Assembly: GCA_030916665.1 (NCBI GenBank)
Contig: JAUPWC010000297.1
Span: 1 to 6,004 of the forward strand
DNA: 6,004 nt
Origin: Verrucomicrobiota bacterium
Lineage (GTDB): Bacteria > Verrucomicrobiota > Verrucomicrobiia > Opitutales > Opitutaceae
Reading direction: 5' to 3'
The stretch's first letter is position 1. Every line of letters starts with the position of its first letter. Both the position numbers and the translations under genes were made by a program. Below are positions 1 to 6,004 of this stretch, piece after piece. Under the pieces are notes generated by a model. That model saw only the letters and a list, made by a program, of their open reading frames with translations, was not told the origin of the DNA and searched no databases.

Positions 1-1
1 C

Positions 2-793
2 ACCGTGGACGGCAGGACCCTCACCGGCCAAGATCTCGTCCATTGGAAATACCAACGCTACATGCAGGATTATCTGGCCTGCGTGCAGGGCGTGGACGAC
101 GGGGTGGGCCGGGTGCTCGACTACCTCGATCAAACCGGCCTCGCGGAGAACACCATCGTCATCTACTCGGCCGACAACGGCTGGTATCTCGGCGAATTCG
201 GGCTCTACGACAAGCGCTTCATGTATGAGCCCGGCCTGCGCGTCCCGCTCCTCGCGCGCGGCCCCGGCATCAAGGCCGGCAGCCTCCCGGCGCAGTTCGT
301 CGCCAACCTCGACTTGGCCCCCACCTTCCTCGACCTCGCCGGCCTGCCCATTCCCGGTTCGATGCAGGGCCGCTCGCTCGTTCCGCTGTTGCATGGCGAG
401 AAGCCCGCCGACTGGCGCACGTCCATTTATTACCGCTACTACCACGATCCCGGGCACCACAACACCCACGCCCATCTCGGCGTCCGCACCGCCACGCACA
501 AACTCATCCACTATTGGAAGCAGGACGCCTACGAGATGTTCGACCTCACCAAGGATCCGACCGAGCAGCACAACCTGCTCTTTGCCGACGGAGCGAAGAA
601 TCCCGCCATCGCCGCCCGGTTCGCGGAACTGAAGGCGGAAATCGCCCGCCTGCAAAAGGAGTTCAAGGACGACGGCCAATACGCCGCCCCGTCCGACTGG
701 CCGGCCGGCAGCGCCGACGGTCCCTTCAATGCCTATGAATCCATCGGCCCCAAGACGGTCGCCGAAGCCATCGCCACCACCGTTTCCCAATGA
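2..793 (+). CDS. Sulfatase (S1 family, arylsulfatase A-like), C-terminal part, N-terminus outside window
   Basis: This is a type I sulfatase, predicted to hydrolyse sulfate esters on a carbohydrate. The frame is open to the left edge, and the GTG at 5 is very unlikely to be the start: the usual family length is about 450-550 residues and the N-terminal half with the CxPxR formylglycine motif is missing. Counting from the codon at 5, SADNG (55-59) supplies metal ligands Asp57 and Asn58, and Lys70 in YDKRFMYEPGLRVPLL is the expected sulfate-contacting lysine. LDLAPTFLDLAG follows at about 103-114. The tail, with LGVRTATHKLIHYW and MFDLTKDPTEQHNLL, is the typical C-terminal sulfatase subdomain (DUF4976-like). 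The style resembles N-acetylglucosamine-6-sulfatase-type S1 enzymes, but the sulfate position and substrate cannot be read from this part. Its TGA stop overlaps the ATG of the next gene, suggesting translational coupling. Family assignment is firm; specificity is unknown. Confidence 0.93.
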   Translation, partial: TVDGRTLTGQDLVHWKYQRYMQDYLACVQGVDDGVGRVLDYLDQTGLAENTIVIYSADNGWYLGEFGLYDKRFMYEPGLRVPLLARGPGIKAGSLPAQFVANLDLAPTFLDLAGLPIPGSMQGRSLVPLLHGEKPADWRTSIYYRYYHDPGHHNTHAHLGVRTATHKLIHYWKQDAYEMFDLTKDPTEQHNLLFADGAKNPAIAARFAELKAEIARLQKEFKDDGQYAAPSDWPAGSADGPFNAYESIGPKTVAEAIATTVSQ

Positions 794-2673
794 ACCGCAT
801 CCTGCTTACATCTGCCACCCTGCTGCTTTCCCCGCATGCCGGCTTGTCCGCCACCGAGGCGGAATGACCCAACATCCTCTGGCTCACCAGCGAGGACAAC
901 ACCACGCTGCTCGGTTGCTACGGCGACCCGCTGGCGCACACGCCGACGCTCGACAAGCTCGCCCGTGAAGGCGTGCTTTACGAGCGGTGTTTCGCGCAGC
1001 CCGTCTGCGCGCCGGCCCGCTTCACCCTGATCACGGGCCTGTATGCGGCGACCGCCGGGCCGGCGCAGCACATGCGGGCCCAGGGGAAGATCCCCTCCTG
1101 GCTGCAGGGCTTCCCGGCGCTGCTGCGCGAGGCCGGCTACTACACCACCAACAACGCCAAGACGGACTATAATTCCCCCATCAGCCTCAAAAGCGCCTGG
1201 GACGAATCGGGCAAGACTGCACACTGGCGCAAGCGCCCCGCTCCCGGCCAGCCGTTCTTCAGCGTGTTCAACCATGAAGTCACGCACGAGAGCTGCCTTT
1301 TCCCCGAGCAGGAGCAGCCGCTGGACTTTCCCGCAACGGATCCGGCCCGCGTGCGCATCCCGGCCTATCAGCCTGACACACCGGAGATGCGCGCCGATTG
1401 GGTTCGCTTCTACAATCACATCCGGCTGATGGACGGTCAGATGGCCGCCAAGCTCCGCGAGCTTGAGCGCGACGGCCTCACCGGCAATACCATCGTGTTC
1501 TACTACGGCGACAACGGCGGCATCCTGCCACGCAGCAAGCGCTTCCTCCAGGCCAGCGGCACGCATGTTCCGCTGATCGTCTATTACCCCCCGAAATGGC
1601 GGCACCTCGCCCCCGCCGCCCCTGGTTCGCGGATCAAGACTCCGGTGAGCTTCGTGGACTTCGCGCCGACCGTCCTTTCACTCGCTGGCGTGAAGATCCC
1701 CGCTTACCTGCAGGGTCGCGCCTTTGCCGGGCTGGCCCAGGCGGCGCCGAACGAGTTCGTCTTCGCCACGCGCGACCGCATGGACGAGCGCTATGACATG
1801 ATGCGCTCGATCATCGACGCACGCTGGCTCTACATCCGCAATTTCCGCCCCGACGTGCCCTACGTGCAGCCGCTCGAATACATGTTCCAAGCCCGAGGCT
1901 ACCAGTCCTGGGCCCGGCTCGCCGCGGCGGGTCAGCTCACGCCGGAAACGGCCCGCTACTGGGGCGCCAAACTCCCGGAGGAACTCTACGACCTCGAAAA
2001 CGATCCCGACAACGTCGTCAACCTCGCCGACATGCCGGCGCACCGGGCCACGCTGGAGACGATGCGCGCCCGGCTGCGGCAACGCATGGTGGATATCAAC
2101 GACAACGGCCTGCTGCCCGAAGGCTCTCCCCTCGAGGGTTACGATGCCTCGCGCATCCCCGGCGCCTGGCCGGTCGGACGCGTCGTGGATCTCGCCGTGC
2201 TCGCCTCGGAGCGCAATGCCGCGAACCTGCCCAAACTCATCGCCGCGCTCAACGACGAGAGCGAGCCGGTGCGCTGGTGGGCCGCGCAGGGCTGCACCGT
2301 GCTGGGACCTGCCGCCGCCCCGGCCGAAGCGGCGATCCGGCGCCGGCTCGAAGACCGCTCGGGCTCGGTCGCCGTCGCGGCCGCCGAGGCTCTGGCCCGG
2401 ATCGGCCGGGTCGAGGCGGCGTTGCCCGTGCTTGAACGCCTGGTGCTGGAGCCGAATCCCCCCGGAGTCATCCAGCAGGCGGGCAATGTGCTCGACCGCC
2501 TGGGCGAGCTGGCCCGTCCCTCGCTGGCCGCGATGAAGCGCGCCGCTGCCTCCGCCCAGCCCACGAAGCCCGGCACCTACGCTCCGCAGTATATCCTTAA
2601 CCACGCGATCGCCGTCCTCGAGGGACGGACCACCGCCTTGGTTTACCCACCCGCGCCGGGCCCATCTCCGTAA
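790..2673 (+). CDS. Secreted sulfatase (S1 family) with HEAT-like C-terminus, interrupted by an in-frame TGA at codon 26 (possible pseudogene)
   Basis: Read from ATG 790, the frame has 627 codons before the TAA, with codon 26 being TGA. Residues 1-21 form a signal peptide (MNRILLTSATLLLSPHAGLSA). After the TGA come PNILWLTSEDN (metal-site residues Glu35, Asp36), the formylglycine motif CAPAR (Cys73 to be oxidised, Arg77), Lys124 in TNNAKTDYN, His162 and His166 in FNHEVTHES, YYGDNGG (Asp241, Asn242) and Lys250. The catalytic set of a sulfatase is therefore present. Residues about 462-590 are Ala/Leu-rich helical repeats of HEAT type, an extra domain after the usual sulfatase end. The only in-frame conventional start after the TGA is GTG 973. 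That start would give 566 residues lacking the signal peptide and Glu35/Asp36, so it is probably not a functional start. The ATG overlaps the upstream sulfatase stop, and no Shine-Dalgarno sequence is evident. Sulfatase identity is firm; whether full-length protein is made is uncertain. Confidence 0.88.
865..867 (+). other. In-frame TGA stop inside the second sulfatase
   Basis: The TGA lies between the signal peptide (ending ATEAE) and the conserved PNILWLTSEDN block, in the same frame as both. Sulfatases of this type commonly read RPNIL here, so CGA changed to TGA by one C-to-T transition is the simplest origin. TGA clearly acts as a normal stop elsewhere in the window (791-793). The next base is C, a context known to favour leaky UGA termination. 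A selenocysteine site is unlikely, because the expected residue is Arg and no obvious SECIS-like hairpin follows. Confidence 0.9.
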
Positions 2674-2763
2674 GGCGCGCAATATCTCTCACCCAGCGCG
2701 TGAACCCCCGATGAAGCCCGCCAGCCTTTTCCCTTCCCTGTCTCGGGGGCGCCAGGTTTGCCC
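2674..2763 (+). other. Intergenic spacer between sulfatase and GH50-like gene
   Basis: This 90-base gap is the only non-coding stretch of note. It contains a perfect 7-base inverted repeat (CCCCCGA at 2705-2711 and TCGGGGG at 2743-2749) around a long pyrimidine-rich loop, and a weak 5-base GC pairing (2676-2680 with 2696-2700). Neither is followed by a T-run, so no intrinsic terminator is called. No convincing -35/-10 promoter is visible. Read-through transcription from the upstream genes is therefore the simplest assumption. Confidence 0.5.
2754..2757 (+). promoter_or_regulatory. Weak Shine-Dalgarno-like AGGT favouring ATG 2764
   Basis: AGGT sits six bases before ATG 2764, a usual spacing. 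It directly abuts the alternative TTG at 2758, too close to serve it. The other candidate, ATG 2782, has no purine-rich stretch before it. This supports 2764 as the start, though the site itself is only four bases long. Confidence 0.4.
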
Positions 2764-5022
2764 ATGAACCCCTCCTGCGCAATGACCCTGCTCAACCCGC
2801 CTTCCATCCAACTGCCCGCTTTGCCATTCCGCCAGTTGCTGGCGGTGCTGTTGCTTGGTCTGGCTTGTCTGCCCGCATCCTCGCGCGCGGCGGCCATCTC
2901 CCGCGCGATTTCCACCGGGATCAGGACCCAGCCTCCGCAGGTGCTGGCCGCTTGGCGCACTGACAACGATGGCGCGCAACCCGCGGCGGCGCGCCTCCCC
3001 GAAGCCTGGGCCGCGCTGGCCGGCGCCGGCGCGGGCCGCAAGCGGCTGGAAATCAAATATCCCGCGCCCGGGCTTGATCTCAGCGGTTATGCCGAAGTGG
3101 CGGTGCCGGTCCGGAATACCGGCGCGAAACCGCTTCGGGTGTGGTTGCGCGTGCTGACCCCGGACTCGGGGGAAAAAACGGAGAGTCCGCGAACCGGCCG
3201 CACTCACGAAGCTGTGGTGCCCCCCACCGCGACGCCCGTCTGGTTGTTTGTGACGCTCGCGGGCGACGAAGCCGCACCGTATTTCCGGAAGTTCATCGCG
3301 TTTCGTCAGGCTCCGGCGGATTTCGTCAGGCCGGGTGTCTTGCCCGACGATCATATCGCCCCGGGCCCGCCCAAGGGAGCGGCGATCACCGGCGTGGTCG
3401 TGGGCCTCGCCGACCCGGAGGAGGCCGGTTCGGTCGAGGTGGGGCCCGCCGTGGCGCGCGGCACCCCGGTTCCGCTGCGTGATCTGCCGGAGGACAAGGC
3501 CTTCCCGTTGTTCGACGCCTTCGGCCAATACGCCCACCGGGATTGGCCGGGAAAGATTCTTGCCGCGGCGGATTTCGCCCACGCGGAGCATCAGGAGGAA
3601 CTCGATCTGCTGGCCAACCCGCGGCCGGTGGATTGGAACGAGTTTGGCGGCTGGACCTCTGGACCCCAACTGGCGGCCACCGGTTATTTCCGGACGGAAA
3701 AAATCGACGGCCAATGGTGGCTGGTCGACCCGGCCGGCCGTTTGTTCTGGTCGCACGGTATTGTCCGGGTCGGAACCCGCATCCGGGTTGGGGGCGTCTA
3801 TCATGGCACCCCCATCCTCAACCGGGAGCACCTCTTCCGGCTCCCGCCGCGCGATTCGGATCTGGGACGCTTCTATGGCAGTGAGCCGGCCTCGACCCGG
3901 TTCTATTATTCAAAATACCCCGATCATCCGGTTTACGATTTTCTCGAGGCCAATCTCTTCAGGAAATATGGCCCCGACTGGGCATCGCGTTACGCAGAAA
4001 AAAGCCAGCGCCGTCTGGCGAGCTGGGGCCTGAACACCATCGCAAATTCCTCGGACCCCCAGATCTACCTGCGGCGACAGACCCCTTACACCGCCATCGT
4101 CTACTCGGCTCCGTTGGGCTCGAACGAGCACCGCATCGAGGGATCGACGGGCACTTGGGGCAAGCTGCCCGATCCTTATGATCCCGGTTGGCGGCGGCTG
4201 ATCGAAACCACCCTCAAGACCAGCCTACGGGATAGCGTCGGCGATCCCTGGTGTCTCGGTTTCTTTGTCGATAACGAACTGGCGTGGGGTGACACCTTCC
4301 ACCTGGCGAAATGCGTGCTGCGCTCGCCCGCGACGCAGCCGGCCAAACTGGCTTTCCGCGACGTGCTCCGGGCGAAATATGAACACATCGGACGGCTGAA
4401 TGCCGCCTGGGGTATGGCGCACTCATCGTGGGAGGCGTTTCTCGAAGCGACGACGATTCCCGACGAAGCCCGGTCTGCCGCGGCCGAGGATCTGCGGGAT
4501 TTCAGCCGCGCCGTGATCGAGACCTACTTCAAAGGCTGCCATGATGTGCTGGCTGACATTGCGCCGCACCAGCTCTACCTCGGAGCCCGTTTCGCCGGGT
4601 TCAACCCCCTCGTGCTGGCGGTCGCGGCCAAATACTGCGATGTGCTCAGTCTCAATCGCTATTATGTCTCCGTGGCGAAGCTGACTCTGGGCGAAACCCC
4701 GGTGGACCGTCCGATCCTGATCGGCGAGTTTCACTTCGGGGCGCTCGACCGTGGATCCTTCAGCAGCGCCCTGGCGCCGGTGATGGACCAAGCCGCCCGC
4801 GCCATCGCCTATCAGGAGTATGTGGGCAGCGCGCTGCGCAATCCGGCGATCGTGGGCACGCACTGGTTCCAGTTTTACGATCAACCGCCGTCCGGGCGAT
4901 TTGACACCGAGAACTACCAGACCGGTTTTGTGGACATCGCGGACACGCCTTACGAGGAAACCGTCGCGGCCGCCCGCGCCATGGCCCGCCAGCTTTACTC
5001 GCGGCGTCACACCAGTCGGTAG
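2764..5022 (+). CDS. Secreted GH50-like glycoside hydrolase (beta-agarase type)
   Basis: This is a 752-residue retaining glycoside hydrolase, predicted to cleave beta-linkages in a galactan-type polysaccharide outside the cytoplasm. Residues 1-44 are a signal peptide: a longish n-region, hydrophobic LLAVLLLGLACLP at 25-37 and a likely AAA cleavage site. Cys35 is not in a good lipobox. Residues about 95-240 are rich in beta-strand-like segments, fitting the N-terminal carbohydrate-binding-like domain of GH50 enzymes. They are followed by FPLFDAFGQYAHRDWPGK near 248 and the TIM barrel from about 290, starting with GQWWLVDPAGRLFWSHG. The predicted acid/base is Glu505 in FFVDNELAWG and the nucleophile Glu655 in LIGEFHFGALDRG. 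The spacing of 150 residues and overall length suit GH50. The only activity well known for GH50 is beta-agarase, but clade members in sulfatase-rich loci may act on other galactans. Start chosen at ATG 2764 by the AGGT upstream; TTG 2758 and ATG 2782 are alternatives. It lies nine bases before the next gene. Confidence 0.85.
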   Translation: MNPSCAMTLLNPPSIQLPALPFRQLLAVLLLGLACLPASSRAAAISRAISTGIRTQPPQVLAAWRTDNDGAQPAAARLPEAWAALAGAGAGRKRLEIKYPAPGLDLSGYAEVAVPVRNTGAKPLRVWLRVLTPDSGEKTESPRTGRTHEAVVPPTATPVWLFVTLAGDEAAPYFRKFIAFRQAPADFVRPGVLPDDHIAPGPPKGAAITGVVVGLADPEEAGSVEVGPAVARGTPVPLRDLPEDKAFPLFDAFGQYAHRDWPGKILAAADFAHAEHQEELDLLANPRPVDWNEFGGWTSGPQLAATGYFRTEKIDGQWWLVDPAGRLFWSHGIVRVGTRIRVGGVYHGTPILNREHLFRLPPRDSDLGRFYGSEPASTRFYYSKYPDHPVYDFLEANLFRKYGPDWASRYAEKSQRRLASWGLNTIANSSDPQIYLRRQTPYTAIVYSAPLGSNEHRIEGSTGTWGKLPDPYDPGWRRLIETTLKTSLRDSVGDPWCLGFFVDNELAWGDTFHLAKCVLRSPATQPAKLAFRDVLRAKYEHIGRLNAAWGMAHSSWEAFLEATTIPDEARSAAAEDLRDFSRAVIETYFKGCHDVLADIAPHQLYLGARFAGFNPLVLAVAAKYCDVLSLNRYYVSVAKLTLGETPVDRPILIGEFHFGALDRGSFSSALAPVMDQAARAIAYQEYVGSALRNPAIVGTHWFQFYDQPPSGRFDTENYQTGFVDIADTPYEETVAAARAMARQLYSRRHTSR

Positions 5023-5025
5023 GTG
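5021..5025 (+). promoter_or_regulatory. Ribosome binding site AGGTG beginning inside the upstream stop codon
   Basis: AGGTG matches the 3' part of the Shine-Dalgarno consensus AGGAGGTG. It ends six bases before ATG 5032, and its first two bases are the last two of the TAG stop at 5020-5022. It supports the start of the following gene, and terminating ribosomes would stop right on it, which suggests coupled translation. Confidence 0.6.
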
Positions 5026-5031
5026 CATCAC

Positions 5032-6004
5032 ATGAAAACCATCCGGATCGGAACCTTTGTCCACTCCGCCACGTCGCCCGGGGATTATCCACGTCCCCTT
5101 TTCCACCTGCGGTTCCTTTTCGTCGCCCTGAGTGTTGCGACGGCCCTCCACGCGGCCCTGCCCGCACCGGTCCCCCTGCCCACCACCGGCATCGATGTCC
5201 CGGCCATCGGCCGGATCAAGGTCAGGACCGCGGCTGAAATCAAGTCTTCCCCTTGGTCGATCGGCGGGGAGACGCTGGATCGCAGCTACGCGGACTACGC
5301 GAAATACCAAGCCTATCTGGGACCGCTCGGCGCCAAAGGTATCCGGCTCCAAGCCGGTTGGGCCAGGTGCGAGCGAGTGCCGGGCGTCTACGAATGGGAC
5401 TGGCTGGACGCGGTCATCGACAACGCTCTCGCCCAAGGGGTCCAGCCCTGGCTCCAGTTGAGCTACGGCAATCCCCTGTATGCGGGCGGTGGCGATGAGC
5501 GCCTCGGGGGAGGCCTGCCCTCGTCACCGGAGGCGTTGGCGGCTTGGGATCGCTGGGTGCGGGCGCTGGCCGAACGCTATCGGGATCGGGTGCGCGAGTG
5601 GGAAGTCTGGAATGAACCCGATCTCAACACGCACGGCGTCGTGCCGGTCGAAGCCTACGTCGGTCTCTATATCCGCACCGCCACCATCCTGCGCGAGCTG
5701 CAGCCGGCCGGTCGCATCTACGCCCTGGCCCTGGCGCGCACCCCGGCGTATGCAGACAAGTTTCTCTCGGGCATGCAGGCCCGGAACCAACTGGCGTTGA
5801 TCGATGCCATCACGATTCACAACTACCCGCGGAATCCGGATGACACCCAGCTGACCGACCAAGTGCGCGCCATCATCGCGAAATACGGCCACCCGATCCA
5901 AGTGCGGCAGGGCGAGACCGGCGCGCCGTCCCGCTACCAGGAAAATTTTGCGCTGAAAAGAATCAGCCTCACCGAAACGATCCAAGCCAAGTGGAATCTG
6001 CGCC
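5032..6004 (+). CDS. Secreted clan GH-A glycoside hydrolase (GH39-like), C-terminus outside window
   Basis: From ATG 5032 the frame stays open to the right edge, giving 324 residues. Residues 1-41 look like a signal peptide with an unusually long n-region, a hydrophobic FLFVALSVATAL at 28-39 and cleavage after ALHA. The mature part starts a TIM barrel: IRLQAGWARCERVPGVYEWDWLD (104-126, a typical early barrel strand and loop), VQPWLQLSYGNPLYAGGG, then the acid/base Glu195 in EWEVWNEPD, His263 in ITIHNYPRNPDD, and the probable nucleophile Glu295 in VRQGETGAPS. The 100-residue gap between the two glutamates suits clan GH-A retaining enzymes. The pattern is nearest to GH39-like proteins (beta-xylosidases and relatives), but the exact family and sugar are not resolved. 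GH5-like or an unclassified GH-A group are alternatives. The start is well supported by AGGTG at 5021-5025, and no other ATG, GTG or TTG precedes the hydrophobic segment. Probably co-transcribed with the GH50-like gene. Confidence 0.85.
   Translation, partial: MKTIRIGTFVHSATSPGDYPRPLFHLRFLFVALSVATALHAALPAPVPLPTTGIDVPAIGRIKVRTAAEIKSSPWSIGGETLDRSYADYAKYQAYLGPLGAKGIRLQAGWARCERVPGVYEWDWLDAVIDNALAQGVQPWLQLSYGNPLYAGGGDERLGGGLPSSPEALAAWDRWVRALAERYRDRVREWEVWNEPDLNTHGVVPVEAYVGLYIRTATILRELQPAGRIYALALARTPAYADKFLSGMQARNQLALIDAITIHNYPRNPDDTQLTDQVRAIIAKYGHPIQVRQGETGAPSRYQENFALKRISLTETIQAKWNLR

Noticed and set aside
865..867. Selenocysteine or a reassigned TGA codon
   Set aside because: The expected residue is Arg, no SECIS-like hairpin is evident downstream, and TGA serves as an ordinary stop for the upstream sulfatase at 791-793.
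733..1605. 290-codon ORF on the - strand
   Set aside because: It lies opposite the two sulfatases, shows no recognisable motif, and has the Arg/Gly-rich composition of an antisense shadow in GC-rich coding DNA.
973..2673. GTG 973 as the true start of the second sulfatase
   Set aside because: It would remove the signal peptide and the conserved PNILWLTSEDN strand with two metal-site residues, both of which are present upstream in the same frame.
1678..2682. 334-codon ORF on the - strand
   Set aside because: It is entirely antisense to the second sulfatase and its HEAT-like tail. The apparent repeats of Arg, Gly and His reflect the complementary codons rather than a protein family.
2676..2749. 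Intrinsic terminator after the second sulfatase
   Set aside because: The possible stems are short or have a long loop, and no T-run follows either of them.
3301..3330. Exact 10-base direct repeat TTTCGTCAGG (3301-3310 and 3321-3330)
   Set aside because: The copies are 20 bases apart, in different codon frames, within a continuous reading frame. A duplication of that size would have shifted the frame, so coincidence is likelier.
2689..3831. 380-codon ORF on the - strand
   Set aside because: It is antisense to the GH50-like gene, whose domains and catalytic motifs are clear. No motif or start context supports the reverse reading.
4423..5436. 337-codon ORF on the - strand
   Set aside because: It runs across the junction of the two glycosidase genes, both well supported on the + strand, and has no recognisable domain.

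Overview
The window is GC-rich, with third codon positions mostly G or C. It holds four consecutive genes on the + strand and no convincing gene on the - strand. In order they are the C-terminal part of a sulfatase (2-793), a second sulfatase carrying an in-frame TGA near its start (790-2673), a GH50-like, beta-agarase-type glycoside hydrolase (2764-5022), and a clan GH-A glycoside hydrolase that runs off the right edge (5032-6004). The last gene has no stop in the window, so any ORF search that requires a stop would miss it.

The genes are packed like an operon. Genes 1 and 2 overlap by four bases (ATGA), genes 2 and 3 are separated by 90 bases, and genes 3 and 4 by 9 bases, with a Shine-Dalgarno-like AGGTG starting inside the stop codon of gene 3. 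Genes 2, 3 and 4 each begin with a recognisable Sec-type signal peptide. The start of gene 1 lies outside the window. The products are therefore probably periplasmic, surface or secreted enzymes.

Together they look like part of a sulfated-polysaccharide utilisation locus. The sulfatases would remove sulfate esters, the GH50-like enzyme would cut a galactan-type backbone, and the last enzyme would attack a further linkage or released oligosaccharide. An agar-, porphyran- or carrageenan-like algal galactan is the most economical substrate guess, but the sequence does not prove it. The enzyme mix, high GC and HEAT-like tail on a sulfatase fit Verrucomicrobiota (Opitutales-like) or Planctomycetota. 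That is inference from gene style, as no taxonomic marker is present.

The most notable observation is the TGA at 865-867. The signal peptide lies upstream and a conserved sulfatase N-terminus (PNILWLTSEDN) follows directly in the same frame, at a site where homologues usually carry Arg. A single C-to-T change (CGA to TGA) would explain it. It could be a young nonsense mutation, a sequence error or, less likely, a readthrough site. I saw no RNA genes, mobile elements, CRISPR arrays or strong terminators.
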